Below, piece after piece: positions 43,201-58,200 of a stretch of DNA of 64,000 nucleotides. Position 1 is the stretch's first letter; every line of letters starts with the position of its first letter. Made by a program: the position numbers and the translations under genes. This stretch comes from Escherichia sp. E4742. Lineage in GTDB: Bacteria; Pseudomonadota; Gammaproteobacteria; Enterobacterales; Enterobacteriaceae. The notes beneath the pieces were generated by a model. It was not told the DNA's origin. It worked only from the letters and a program-made list of their open reading frames with translations, and did no database searches. The DNA is taken from assembly GCF_005843885.1 (NCBI RefSeq), contig NZ_CP040443.1:3472001-3536000 (forward strand), read 5' to 3'.

Positions 43201-46200
43201 GCATTGATCCACTGACTGCCGACAACATCATCAACGCCGCCGAAAGTGGGCAGGATCTGTCCATCACTGGCACCACCGACGCCCAGCCGGGGCAGACGGT
43301 GACCGTTACGTTGAATGGGCAGACGTATCAGGGCGTCGTGCAGCCAGACGGCACCTGGAGCGTGACCGTTCCCGCCGCGAATGTTGACGCACTGGCTGAC
43401 GGCAACGCCACGGTCACCGCCAGCGTGAACGATATCGCAGGTAACCCGACCAGCGTCTCACGTGTGGCGCTGGTCGATGCCACGCCGCCCGTGGTGACCA
43501 TTAATCCGGTGGCGACCGATAACGTCATCAACACGCCGGAACACACCCAGGCGCAAATTATCAGCGGCACGGTTACTGGCGCACAGGCGGGCGATATCGT
43601 CACCGTGACGCTGAATAACGTGAATTACACCACGGTGGTGGATGCTTCCGGCAACTGGAGTCTGGGCGTTCCGGCCTCGGTGGTCAGTGGGCTGGTGGAC
43701 GGCAGTTATCCTGTCAGCGTCTCAGTAACCGATCGTGCCGGAAACACGGGCAGCCAGGCGCTGACCGTCACGGTCGATACCGCCGCGCCAGTGATTGGTA
43801 TTAACACCATTGCTGGCGATGATGTGATAAACGCCAGCGAAAAAGGGGCCGATGTCCAGATTACCGGTACCAGCGATCAGCCAGCCAATACCACCATCAC
43901 CGTGACGCTGAACGGGCAAAATTACACCGCCACGACCGACGCCTCCGGCAACTGGAGCGTGACGGTTCCGGCCTCGGCGGTAACCGCACTGGGCCAGGCC
44001 AACTACACGGTAACGGCAGCGGTGACCAGCGGTATCGGCAACAGCGCCACCGCCAGCCATAACGTACTGGTCGACAGCGCATTGCCCGGTGTGACCATTA
44101 ACCCGGTGGCAACCGACGATATTATTAACGCCGCCGAAGCGGGCGTAGCGCAAACCATCAGCGGACAGGTTACCGGAGCCGCCGTTGGCGACACGGTAAC
44201 GATTACGCTGGGCGGCAATACTTACACCACCACCGTCCAGCCGGGATTAAGCTGGAGCGTGAGCGTTCCGGCGGCAGATATTCAGGCGCTGGGCAATGGC
44301 GATTTAACGGCAAATGCCTCGGTCACCAATCAAAACGGCAATACCGGTAGCGGCACGCGGGATATCACCATCGACGCCAATCTGCCCGGCCTGCGGGTCG
44401 ATACGGTGGCAGGCGATGATGTGGTCAATATCATCGAACATGGGCAGGCGCTGGTAGTTAGCGGCAGCAGTTCGGGGCTGGCAGAAGGCACGCCGCTTAC
44501 CGTCACGATTAATAATGTGGAATACACCACTGCGGTGCAGGCCGATGGCAGCTGGAGCGTGGGCGTCACGGCGGCGCAGGTTAGCGCCTGGCCTGCGGGG
44601 ACGGTTAATATTGCCGTCTCCGGGGAAAGTAGCGCCGGAAATCCGATAAGCATTACGCATCCGGTAACGGTGGATCTCACTCCGGCGGCTATCACCATCA
44701 ACACTATCGCCACGGACGATGTGATTAACGCCGCAGAAAAAGGCGCTGATTTAACGCTTTCCGGCACCACCACGAATGTAGAAGCCGGGCAAACGGTCAC
44801 CGTGACCTTTGGCGGTAAAAACTACACCGCTACCGTGGCGAGCGATGGTAGCTGGACCGCCACTGTTCCCGCCGCCGATCTGGCGTCATTAACCGATGGC
44901 AGCGCCTCCGCGCAGGCCAGCGTCAGCAACGTCAACGGCAATAGCGCCTCGGCGGTGCATAGCTACAGCGTCGACAGCAGCGCGCCAACCATCATTATCA
45001 ATACCGTTGCCAGCGACAATATCGTCAACGCCAGTGAAGCCGACGCGGGAGTGACGGTGAGCGGCAGCACCACCGCCGAAGCGGGGCAGATTGTTACGAT
45101 AACGCTTAACAGCCCGACCGTGCAGACGTATCAGGCAACGGTACAGGCCGACGGTAGCTGGAGCATTAATATTCCGGCGGCAGATCTTGAGGCGTTGACC
45201 GATGGCAGCCACACCCTGACGGCGACGGTCAATGACAAAGCGGGCAACCCGGCGAGCACCACGCATAATCTGGCGGTGGATCTCACCGTTCCGGTGCTGA
45301 CCATCAACACCATTGCGGGTGATGATATTATTAACGCCGCCGAGCACGGACAGGCGCTGGTGATTTCTGGTTCCGGTACCGGCGGGGAAGCGGGGGATAT
45401 CGTCACCGTCACGCTAAACAGTAAAACCTATACCACGACGCTTGATGCCTCCGGCAACTGGAGCGTCGGCGTTCCGGCGGCGGATGTCACGGCGCTGGGC
45501 AGCGGCCCGCAAACCGTAACGGCGAGCGTTACCGATGCGGCAGGCAACAACGACAGCGAGACGCACACGGTCACCGTTAACCTTACCGCGCCGACCATTG
45601 GCATCAACACCATCGCCACCGATGACGTGATTAACGCCAGCGAAAAAGGCGCAGATCTGCAAATTTCCGGCACCAGTAACCAGCCCGCAGGCACCACAAT
45701 TACGCTGACGCTTAACGGGCAAAATTACATCGCGACGACGGACGCCGCAGGCAACTGGAGCACCACGGTGCCAGCATCCGCCGTCGGTGCGCTGGGCGAA
45801 GCCAGCTACACGGTGACGGCGAACGTCACCGACAGCGCAGGCAACAGCAATTCCGCCAGCCATAACGTGCAGGTGAATACTGCGCTGCCGGGCGTCACCC
45901 TTAATCCGGTGGCGAACGACGACATTATTAACGCCGCCGAATCGGGCGTGGCACAGACCATCAGCGGTCAGGTGACGGGCGCGGCGGCGGGCGATACCGT
46001 CACCGTAACGCTGGGTGGCAAAACCTACACTGCTACCGTGCAAGGGAATTTAAGCTGGAGCGTGGACGTTCCGGCGGCAGATATTCAGGCCATCGGTAAT
46101 GGCGAGCTGACGGTTAACGCCTCGGTAACCAACGGCGTTGGCAATACTGGCAGCGGTTCGCGAGACATTACTATCGACGCCAATTTGCCTGGTCTGCGCG

Positions 46201-49200
46201 TCGACACCGTGGCGGGCGATGATGTGGTCAATAGCATCGAGCACGCTCAGGCGCTGGTGATAACCGGTGGCAGCAGCGGGCTGGCGACGGGCGCGGCGCT
46301 GACGGTGGTGATTAACACGGTCACTTACGCTGCGACCGTATTAGCCGATGGCACATGGAGCGTTGGTGTTCCGGCAGCAGATGTGGGCAACTGGCCTGCG
46401 GGGACGGTGAATATCACGGTTTCTGGCGCCAGTAGCGCAGGAAACCCGGTCACTATCACTCATCCGGTCACCGTCGATCTGTCGGCGGTGGCGATCTCCA
46501 TTAACACCGTTTCCGGCGACGATGTGATTAACGCTGCCGAAAAAGGGGCAGATTTAACCCTTTCCGGCAGCACCTCCGGCGTGGAAGCGGGGCAAACGGT
46601 CACCGTCATCTTTGGCGGAAAAACCTACACCGCCACCGTAGCAGGTGATGGTAGCTGGACAACCACCGTACCCGCCGCCGATCTCAACGCGTTACGCGAC
46701 GGTGACGCCACCGTGCAGGCCAGCGTCAGCAACGTTAACGGCAACACGGCTTCGGCAACGCACGCCTACAGCGTCGATGCTACGGCACCGACGCTTGCCA
46801 TTAACACCATCGCCACTGACGATATTCTGAACGCCGCCGAGGCGGGCAATCCGCTAATCATCAGCGGCAGCAGTAGCGCCGAAGCGGGGCAGACGGTAAC
46901 CGTCACGCTTAATGGCGTGACTTACAGCGGCACCGTCCAGGCGGACGGCAGCTGGAGCGTCAGCGTACCGACGGCGGATCTCAGCAATCTGACCGCCAGC
47001 CCGTACACGGTCAGCGCCTCGGTAAACGACAAAGCGGGTAACCCGGCGTCCGCAACTCACGGTCTGGCGGTGGATCTCACTGTTCCAGTGCTGACCATCA
47101 ACACCGTCTCCGGCGATGACATTATTAACGCCACCGAACACGGGCAGGCGCTGGTGATCTCCGGTTCCAGCACTGGTGGCGAAGCGGGCGATGTCATCAC
47201 CGTCACGTTAAACAGTAAAACCTACACCACCACACTGGACGCCTCCGGCAACTGGAGCGTCGGCGTTCCGGCGGCAGATGTCACCGCGCTGGGCAGCGGC
47301 CCGCAAACCATCACCGCCACCATTACGGATATCGCGGGTAATAGCGATGATGCCAGCCGCACGGTCACTGTGAATTTCACCTCGCCAACCATTGGCATCA
47401 ACACTATCGCCAGCGATGACGTGATTAACGCCACGGAAAAAGGCGCGGATCTGCAAATTACTGGCACCAGTAATCAGCCCGCAGGCACCACCATTACGGT
47501 GACGCTGAACGGGCAAAATTATACCGCCACTACCGATAGCAACGGCAACTGGAGCGCCACGGTGCCAGCGTCAGCGGTTAGCGCGCTGGGTGAAGCTAAC
47601 TACACGGTAACCGCAAACGTCACTGACACGGCAGGCAACAGCAATTCCGCCAGCCATAACGTGCTGGTCAACAGCGCCTTGCCTGCCGTCACCATTAACG
47701 CGGTGGCGACCGACGATATTATTAACGCTGCTGAATCCGGAAACGCGCAAACCATCAGCGGCCAGGTCACGGGTGCGGCGCAGGGAGATACGGTCACCGT
47801 TACGTTGGGCGGCAACACCTACACCGCCACGGTGCAGGCTAATTTAAGCTGGAGCGTGGACGTTCCGGCGGCGGATATTCAGGCGCTGGGCAACGGTTCT
47901 CTGACAGTTAACGCCTCGGTCACCAATGGCGTTGGCAACACGGGCAGCGGCTCGCGGGATATCACAATCGACGCCAATCTGCCTGGCTTACGCGTCGATA
48001 CGGTGGCGGGCGATGATGTCATAAACAGCATTGAGCACAATCAGGCGCTGGTGATCACCGGGAGCAGCAACGGATTAACGGTGGGAACGGCGTTAACGGT
48101 CGTTATCAATAATGTGACTTACGCCGCGACGGTGTTAGCCGACGGCACATGGAACCTCGGTGTTCCGGCGGCAGACGTCAGCAACTGGCCTGCGGGTACG
48201 GTGGATATAACCGTAAGCGGCACCAACAGCGCCGGAACAACCTCCACCATAACTCATCCGGTTACCGTCGATCTGGCGGCGGTCGCCATCACCATTAACA
48301 CTCTCTCTGGTGATGATGTGATCAACGCCGTCGAAAAAGGCGAAACGCTGGTCGTAAGCGGCAGCACCAGCGGTGTGGAAGCCGGGCAAACGGTGACCGT
48401 GACCTTTGGCGGCAAAAATTACACCACCACCGTGGAAGCCAACGGTAGCTGGACGGTGAATGTGCCGCCTGCCGATCTCGCCGCGCTGCCTGACGGCGCG
48501 GGCAACGTGCAGGCGAGCGTCAGCAACATTAACGGCAACAGTGCTCAGGCCGATCGTGCGTACAGCGTCGATGCCACCGCGCCGCTTGTGACCATCAACA
48601 CCATCGCCAGCGACGATATTCTCAACGTGAGCGAAGCGGGCGCGGGGATCACCATCAGCGGCACCACCACGGCGCAGGCCGGACAGACGCTGACCGTCAC
48701 GCTCAATAACAACACGTACCAGACCACCGTTCAGGCGGATGGCACCTGGAGCGTGAACGTTCCGGCAACGGATTTGAGCGGATTAACCGCCAGCAGCTAT
48801 ACCGTGACTGCGACGGTGAGCGATAAAGCGGGTAACCCGGCAAGCGTCGACCACGCGCTGGCGGTGGATGTCACCGCGCCGGATCTCACCATTAACACCG
48901 TTTCGGGCGATGACATTATCAACGCCATCGAACACGGTCAGGCGCTGGTCGTCAGCGGAACCAGTACGGGCGCGGCAGCGGGCGATGTGGTAACTGTCAC
49001 GCTCAACGGTAAAAACTACACCACCACGCTGGATGCCTCCGGTAACTGGAGCGTGGGTATTCCGGCGGCGGATGTCACGGCGCTGGCAACCGGCAGCCAG
49101 ACCATCACCGCCAGCCTGATCGATCGCGCGGGCAACAGCGACAGCACGACTCACGATGTGACCGTTGATCTCAGTGGCCCGACGCTGACCATCAATATCG

Positions 49201-52200
49201 TCTCCGGCGATGACATCATTAACAATACCGAGAAAACCCAGGATCTGACCATCAGCGGCGGCTCCAGCGGTCTGGCGACAGGCACCACGGTCACCGTGAT
49301 GTTGAACGGTCTGGCGTACAGCGCCACCACTGATGGTTCTGGCAACTGGAGCATCACCGTGCCTGCTTCGGCTGTGGGTGCATTGGGCGAGGCGGTGTAC
49401 CAGATTAGCGCCAGCGCCACCGACAGCGCGGGCAACAGCGGCAGTACCACCCATACGGTGAATGTCGAATCGCTCCTGCCTGGGGTAATCATTAATACCG
49501 TGGCAGGCGATGACATTATCAACGCCGCTGAAATCGCTGTTAACCAGACTATTAGCGGTCAGGTCACGGGAACGGCGGAGGCGGGGAATACGGTGACGGT
49601 CACGCTTGGTGGCAACCAGTATACCGCTACCGTGCAACCAGATTTAAGCTGGAGCGTCAGCGTGCCGGCGGCAGATTTGCAGGCGCTGGGCAACGGTGAG
49701 CTGACCATCAGCGCCTCGGTCACCAACACCACAGGCAATACTGGCACCGCCACACACGACATCGTGATAGATGCCAATCTGCCTGGTCTGCGCGTCGATA
49801 CCGTAGCAGGCGATGATGTGGTCAATATTATCGAACACGGTCAGGCACTGGTGGTAACCGGCAGCAGCACCGGACTGGCGGTGGGAACGCCACTGACAGT
49901 GGAAATCAACAGCGTCACCTACGGCGCAACGGTACTCGCCGATGGCACCTGGAGCGTCGGTGTTCCGGTTGGGGACGTCGCTAACTGGCCAGCGGGGACG
50001 GTCGATATTACGGTTACAGGCACCAACACCGCCGGAACGACAACCAGCATTAGCCATCCGATCACGGTCGATCTCGCTGCCGTCGCTATCACCATCAATA
50101 TACTTTCCGGCGACGATGTGATTAACGCCGCCGAAAAAGGCAGCGATTTGCAGCTCTCCGGCACCACCTCCGGTGTGGAAGCGGGGCAGACCATCACCGT
50201 TATTTTCGGCGGCAAAAGCTACACCACCACGGTTGCGGCGGATAATACCTGGGGGCTGACGATCCCAGCCGCCGATCTCGCCGCTTTGCCAGATGGCGCA
50301 GCAAACGTACAAGCCAGCGTCAGCAACGTAGCTGGTAACAACGCCCTGGCAACGCATGTTTATAGTGTCGATGTCACTGCGCCCTCCGTTACTATCAACA
50401 CCATCGCCACGGACGATATTCTTAATGCCGCTGAAGCCGGAACCGCGCTGACCATCAGCGGCACCAGCACGGCAGAAGCCGGGCAGGCGGTGACCGTGAC
50501 GCTAAACGGCGTTAATTACAGCGGCAATGTACAGGCAGACGGTAGCTGGAGCGTCAGCGTACCGACTGGCGATTTAGCGAATCTCACCGCCAGCCCGTAT
50601 ACCGTCAACGCGGCGGTCAGCGACAAAGCCGGAAATCCGGCCTCGGCAACGCATAATCTGGCGGTGGACCTTGCCGCTCCGGTCGTTACCATCAACACGG
50701 TAGCGGGCGATGACATCATTAACGCCACGGAACATGCTCAGGCGCAGATTATCAGCGGCTCGGCAACGGGCGCGACGACTGGTAACACGGTTTCTGTGAC
50801 GATTGGCACGACCACCTACAACACCGTGCTGGACGCCAACGGCAACTGGAGCATCGGCGTGCCTGCCAGCGTGATTTCCGCACTGGCGCAGGGCGATGTG
50901 ACCATTACCGCCACGGTCACCGACTCTGCAGGCAACAGCGGCACAGCCTCGCACACTGTCAGCGTGGCGCTCGGCGCTCCGGTGCTCGGCATTAACACCA
51001 TCGCCGTCGACGACATTATCAACGCCACCGAGAAAGGCGCGGATCTGGCGATTTCCGGCAGCAGCAACCAGCCTGCGGGTACGCAGGTAACCGTTACGCT
51101 TAACGGGCAAAATTACACCACCACAGCCGATGCCTCCGGTAACTGGAGCGTGACCGTTCCGGCGTCCGCTGTGAGCGCGCTTGGTGAAGCCACTTACACG
51201 GTGACCGCCGCAGCTATTGACTCCGCTGGCAACAGCGGTTCCGCCAGCCATAACGTGCAGGTTAATACCGCGCTGCCGGGCGTCACCATTAACATTGTGG
51301 CAACGGACGATATTATTAACGCTGCCGAAGCAGGGGCAGATCAAACTATCAGCGGTCAGGTTACAGGCGCAGCGGCGGGCGACACGGTGACCGTCACGCT
51401 GGGTGGCGAGACTTACACGGCGACAGTGCAGGCCAATTTAAGCTGGAGTATGAGTGTTCCGGCAGCCGCTTTACAGGCGTTGGGCAACGGTGAGTTGACC
51501 ATTTCGGCCACGGTGACAAACAGCGTGGGCAATACTGGCAGCGGTACGCGCGACATTACCATTGACGCTAATCTGCCAGGTCTGCGGGTCGATACGGTCG
51601 CTGGCGATGATGTGGTGAATATTATCGAGCACGGGCAGGCACTGGTGGTAACCGGCAGCAGTTCTGGACTGGCAGCGGGTGCGGTACTCACGGTTTCGAT
51701 TAATAGCCAGACCTATAGCGCAACGGTTTTAGCCGATGGCTCATGGAGCGTCGGCGTTCCGGCGGTGGATGTCAGCGCCTGGCCTGCGGGGACGGTCACG
51801 ATTACGGCGAGCGGTAGCACCACAGCCGGAAATCCGGTCAGCGTCACGCACCCGGTCACCGTCGATCTCACGGCGATCGCCATCAGCATTAACACCATTA
51901 CCGCCGATGATGTGATAAACGCCGCTGAAAAAGGCGCGGCGTTAACACTCTCCGGCAGCACTTCCGGCGTCGAAGCCGGGCAAACGGTCACCGTCACCTT
52001 TGGCGGCAAAAGCTATACGGCAAGCGTTGCGGCGAACGGTTCGTGGAGCGCCACGGTTCCGGCGGCGGATATGGCAGCCCTGCGTGATGGCGATGCCAGC
52101 GCACAGGCCAGCGTCAGCAATGTTAATGGCAACACCACCACCACTACCCACGCGTACAGCGTCGATGCCAGCGCGCCAACGGTGACCATCAACACCATTG

Positions 52201-55200
52201 CGGGCGACGACATTCTTAACGCCACCGAAGCGGGTACGGCGCTGACCATCAACGGCAGCAGTTCGGCGGAAGCGGGGCAAACGGTTACCGTCACGCTCAA
52301 TGGCGCAAATTATACCGGCACGGTACAAACGGACGGTAGCTGGAGCGTCAGCGTGCCGCCAGCAGCGTTAAGCGCCTTGACCGCCAGCAACTACACCGTC
52401 AGCGCGGCGGTGAGCGACAAAGCCGGAAACCCGGCCTCCGCTAACCATAACCTGACGGTGGATACTTCCGTTCCGGTCGTCACCATCAACACGGTGGCGG
52501 GCGATGATGTGATCAACGCGACGGAACACGCCCAGGCGCAGATCATCAGCGGCTCCGCCACGGGTGCGGCAACCGGTAGCACCGTGACGGTGACTATTGG
52601 CACCAATACCTTCACCACCGTGCTGGATGCCAGCGGTAACTGGAGCGTCGGCGTTCCGGCAAGCGTCGTCTCGGCGCTGGCGAACGGCACGGTGACCATT
52701 AACGCCAGCGTGACCGATGCCGGAGGTAACAGCGGCAGCGCCACCCATCAGGTGACGGTCAATACGGGTCTGCCGTCAATTACCTTTAACGCCATCAGCG
52801 GCGATAACGTCCTGAACGCCGATGAAAAAGGCCAGCCGTTGACCATCAGCGGTAGCAGTACGGGGCTGGCGACGGGCGCACAGGTTACCGTCACGCTCAA
52901 CGGTCATAACTACAGCACCACCACCGACGCGGCGGGCAACTGGACCTTAACCGTTCCGGTCAGCGATCTGGCGGCTCTAGGCCAGGCCAACTATACCGTC
53001 AGCGCCAGTGCCACCAGTACGGTGGGTAACACTGCCAGCAGCCAGGCGAATTTACTGGTCGACAGCGGCCTGCCGGGCGTCACCATCAACACCGTGGCAG
53101 GCGACGATATTATCAACGCCGCTGAAGCGGGCGCCGATCAAACCATCAGCGGGGTGGTGACCCGAGCCGCCGCAGGCGATACGGTTACCGTGACGCTGGG
53201 CGGCAACACTTACACTACCACGGTACAGGGCAACTTAAGCTGGAGTATCAGCGTTCCGGCAGCCGATCTCCAGGCGCTGGGCAATGGCGATTTGACCATT
53301 AACGCCTCGGTGACCAACGCGAATGGCAATACGGGCAGCGGCACGCGAGATATCACCATTGACGCCAACCTGCCAGGTCTGCGCGTGGATACCGTCGCGG
53401 GTGATGATATCGTCAACAGCATCGAACACGGGCAGGCGCTGGTGATCACCGGCGGCAGTAGCGGCCTGAATGCAGGCGCAGCGCTGACGGTCACCATTAA
53501 CGGTGTGGCCTATGCCGCCACGGTACAGGCTGACGGTAGCTGGAGCGTCGGCATTCCGGCGGCGAACGTTAGCGCATGGCCAGCGGGGCCGTTGGCCGTT
53601 GATGTGGTAGGACAGAGCAGCGCCGGAAATCCGGTCAGCGTCAGCCATCCGTTCACCGTCGATTTAACGGCGGTGGCAATCAGCATCAACACCGTTGCCA
53701 GCGACGACGTGATTAACGCTGCCGAAAAAGGTGCCGGATTGACCCTTTCCGGCAGCACCAGCGGGATTGAAAGCGGGCAAACCGTCACCGTCACTTTTGG
53801 CGGCAAAACCTACACCGCAAGCGTCGCCGCCAACGGAAGCTGGAGTGTGAACGTTCCGGCGGCAGATCTGGCAACCTTGCCAGACGGCGCGGCGAACGTG
53901 CAGGCCAGCGTCAGCAGCGCGAGCGGCAATAACGCTTCGGCAACGCATGCGTACAGCGTCGATGCCAGCGCGCCGACGCTGACCATAAACACCATCGCCA
54001 GCGATGACATTCTTAACGCCACGGAGGCCGGAAGCCCGCTCACCCTCAGCGGCACCAGCACCGCCGAAACCGGGCAGACGGTCACCGTCACCCTTAATGG
54101 CGCAACCTATAGCGGCAATGTACAGGCGGACGGTAGCTGGAGCGTCAGTGTTCCTACTTCAGCCTTAGGCGCGCTGACCGCAAGCAATTACACCGTCAGC
54201 GCCGCGGTCAACGACAAAGCAGGCAACCCCGGCAGCGCCAGCCATAATCTGGCGGTAGACACCACCGCGCCGGTTCTCACCATTAACACAGTGGCAGGCG
54301 ATGACATCATCAACGATGCCGAACACGCGCAGGCGCTGGTGATCTCCGGCACCAGCAGCGGCGGGGAAGCGGGCGATGTGGTGAGCGTTGTGCTCAACGG
54401 AAAAACCTACACCACCACGCTGGATGCCTCCGGTAACTGGAGCGTTGGTGTTCCGGCGGCGGATGTTACGGCACTGGGTAGCGGTGCGCAGACCATCACT
54501 GCCAGCGTCAGCGATCGGGCGGGTAACAGCGACGACGCCAGCCGCACCGTGACCGTCAGCCTCAGCGCGCCAGTGATTAGCATCAACACCATCGCGGGCG
54601 ATGATGTGATCAACGCGACGGAAAAAGGATCGAATCTGGCGCTTTCCGGCACCAGCGATCAGCCTGCGGGTACGGCGATCACCGTGACGCTGAACGGACA
54701 AAACTACAGCGCCACTACCGACGCCTCCGGCAACTGGAGCATTACCGTACCTGCCTCTGCGGTCAGTGCGCTGGGCGAAGCGACCTACAGCGTGACGGCG
54801 AGCGTCACCAATGCTCAGGGTAACAGCAGCACCGCCAGCCATAACGTGCAGGTCAATACCGCGCTGCCGGGCGTCACCATTAATCCGGTGGCGACGGACG
54901 ACATTATCAATGCCGCCGAAGTCGGTAGCGCGCAAACTATCAGCGGCCAGGTAACCGGGGCGGCGGCGGGCAGTACCGTCACCGTTGAACTGGGCGGTAA
55001 AACTTACACCGCAACCGTGCAGGCTGATTTAAGCTGGAATGTGAGCGTGCCTGCCGCCGACTGGCAGGCGTTGGGTAACGGTGAGTTAACCGTTAACGCC
55101 TCGGTGACCAACGCCGTTGGCAACACCGGCAGCGGCACGCGCGATATCACCATCGACGCCAGTCTGCCCGGTCTGCGAGTCGATACCGTTGCAGGCGATG

Positions 55201-58200
55201 ATGTGGTCAATATCATCGAACACGCTCAGGCGCAGGTGATTACTGGCAGCAGCTCCGGCTTTGCGGCAGGCACAGCGCTGACCGTGGTGATTAATAACCA
55301 AACTTACGCCGCCACAGTGCTGGCAAACGGCAGCTGGAGCGTCGGCGTTCCGGCGGCGGATGTCAGCAACTGGCCTGCGGGAACGCTGAACATTACCGTT
55401 AGCGGAGCGAACAGTGCCGGAACGCAAACCAGCATTACCCATCCGCTGACCGTTGATCTCACCGCCGTCGCCATCAGCATGAACAGCATCACCAGCGATG
55501 ATGTGATAAACGCCGCCGAAAAAGGCGCGGCGTTAACGCTCTCCGGTAGCACGTCCGGCGTAGAAGCGGGGCAAACCGTCACTGTGACCTTTGGCGGCAA
55601 AACCTACACCACCACGGTGGCGGCAAACGGTAGCTGGAGCACCACCGTTCCGGCTGCGGATATGGCGACGTTGCGTGATGGCGATGCCAGCGCCCAGGTG
55701 CGGGTGACTAACGTCAACGGCAACAGCGCCACGGCCACGCACGAATATAGCGTCGATAGTGCCGCGCCATCGGTGACCATCAACACCATTGCCAGCGATA
55801 ACATCATCAATGCCAGCGAAGCGGCGGCGGGCGTAACGGTATCCGGCACCAGCACGGCGCAAACGGGGCAGACGCTCACCGTCACGCTCAACGGCACTAC
55901 CTACCAGACCATGGTGCAGGTGGACGGTAGCTGGAGCTTAACGCTGCCCGCCAGCGACTTAACCGCGCTTGCCAATAACGGCTACACCCTCACCGCCACG
56001 GTCAGCGATTTGGCGGGTAACCCTGGCAGCGCCAGCAAAGGCGTGACCGTCGATACCACCGCGCCCGTCATCAGTTTTAACACCGTGGCGGGCGATGATG
56101 TGATTAACAACGTCGAACATAACCAGGCGCAGATTATCAGCGGCACCGCCACGGGCGCGGTAGCGGGCGACCGCCTGGTGGTGACTATCGCCGGACAGCA
56201 GTACGTTACCAGCACCGATGCCAGCGGCAACTGGAGCGTCGGCGTGCCAGCCAGTGTGATTTCCGGCCTTACGGATGGCACGGTGACCATCAGCGCCACT
56301 ATCACCGACAGCGCAGGCAACAGCAGCACGCAGACGCACAACGTGCAGGTGAACACGGCGGCAGTGTCGCTCTCGGTAAGCACCATCAGCGGCGATAACC
56401 TCATTAACGCCGCCGAAGCAGGCAGCGCGCTGACCCTGAGCGGCACCGGAACGAACTTTGCCGCAGGTACAGTGGTGACCGTGTTGCTTAACGGCAAAGG
56501 CTACAACGCTACCATTCAAAGCAACGGGAGCTGGAGTGTGAACGTGCCTGCGGCGGACGTCGCGGCACTGGCGGATGGCACCAGCTACACGGTCAGCGCT
56601 TCCGCCCAGGACAGCGCCGGAAACAGCGCCACGGCCTCGCGCAGCGTGGCGGTAGATCTCACCGCTCCGATTATCAGCATTAACACCGTTTCAACGGACG
56701 ACCGACTCAACGCCGCCGAACAGCAGCAGCCGTTAACCCTTAACGGCTCGACCAGCGCGGAAGTGGGGCAGACGGTCACCGTGACCTTTGGCGGCAAAAC
56801 CTACACCGCCACGGTTGCTGCCAATGGCACCTGGGCGCTGAACGTGCCTGCGGCGGATCTGGCAGCGCTCGGTCAGGGCGCGCAGACCATTACCGCCAGC
56901 GTGAACGATCGCGCCGGTAACCCCGGTCAAACCACGCACGCCCTGACCGTCGATACCGTTGCGCCGACGGTCACCATCGCCACGGTAGCGGGCGACGATA
57001 TTATCAACAACGCCGAGCAGCTTGCCGGGCAGACCATCAGCGGCACCACCACCGCCGAAGTGGGTCAGACGGTCACTGTCACCTTTAACGGTCAGAGCTG
57101 GACCGCAACGGTCGGCAGCGGCGGAAGCTGGTCGGTGTTTATTCCGGCGCAGCAGTTTGCCGGATTAAGCGACGGCAGCTACACCATCAGCGCAACGGTC
57201 GCCGATCAGGCCGGAAACCCCGGCAGCGCCAGCCGTGGCGTCACGTTGAACGGCGATGTGCCTACCGTCACCATCAACACTTTTGCGGGCGACGATGTGG
57301 TGAACGCAGCGGAACACGGTTCGTCGCTGGTGATCAGCGGCACCACCACCGCGCCGGTCGGGCAGACGCTGACCCTGACTTTAAACGGCAAAACCTACAC
57401 CACCACCGTGCAGACCGGTGGTAGCTGGAGCTACACCCTCGGCAGCGCCGATGTCACTGCGCTGGCGGACGGCAACGCCTACGTGATTAACGCCTCGGTG
57501 AGCAACGCCATTGGCAATACTGGCAGCAGCAATCACAGTATTACCGTCGATCTCAGCGCCCCGGCGATGGGTATTAATATCGATTCCCTGCAAACCGACA
57601 CCGGGCTTAGCGCCAGCGACTTTATCACCAGCGTCAGCCCGGTGGTGGTCAACGGTTCGCTGACCGCCGCGCTTGCCAGTAACGAGACGGCGCAAATCAG
57701 TATCGACGGCGGCGCAACCTGGAGCACGCTCACCGTCACTGGCACGACCTGGCGCTATAACGACAGCCGCACGCTGACTGATGGCAATTATCTCTATCAG
57801 GTGCGGGTGATTGACGCGGCGGGCAACGTCGGCGCGACTGACAGCCAGAATGTGGTGATCGACACCATCGCGCCAGATCCAGCGGTGAAAACCATCGCTA
57901 TCAGCGCGATCACCACCGATACCGGATTGATCACTAACGATTTTGTCACCAGCGACACGACGCTTGCGGTGAGCGGCTCGTTGGGGGCGACGCTGGCTGC
58001 TGGTGAGTTCGCGCAAATCAGCATCGACGGCGGTACAACCTGGCAGAATCTTTCCGTAAGCGGTTTGACCTGGACATACCTTGACGGGCGCACGCTGAGC
58101 GACGGCAACTACAACTATCAGGTGCGGGTTATCGACACCGCCGGAAATATCGGCGCGACCGCCAGCCAGATTGTCACCATTGACACCAGCGCGCCGCTGG

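Noticed and set aside
41082..57560. Regular repeats considered as a CRISPR or satellite array
   Set aside because: The period is about 298 bp, strictly in frame with one long gene, and the repeats diverge as protein domains. There are no short identical repeats with unique spacers.
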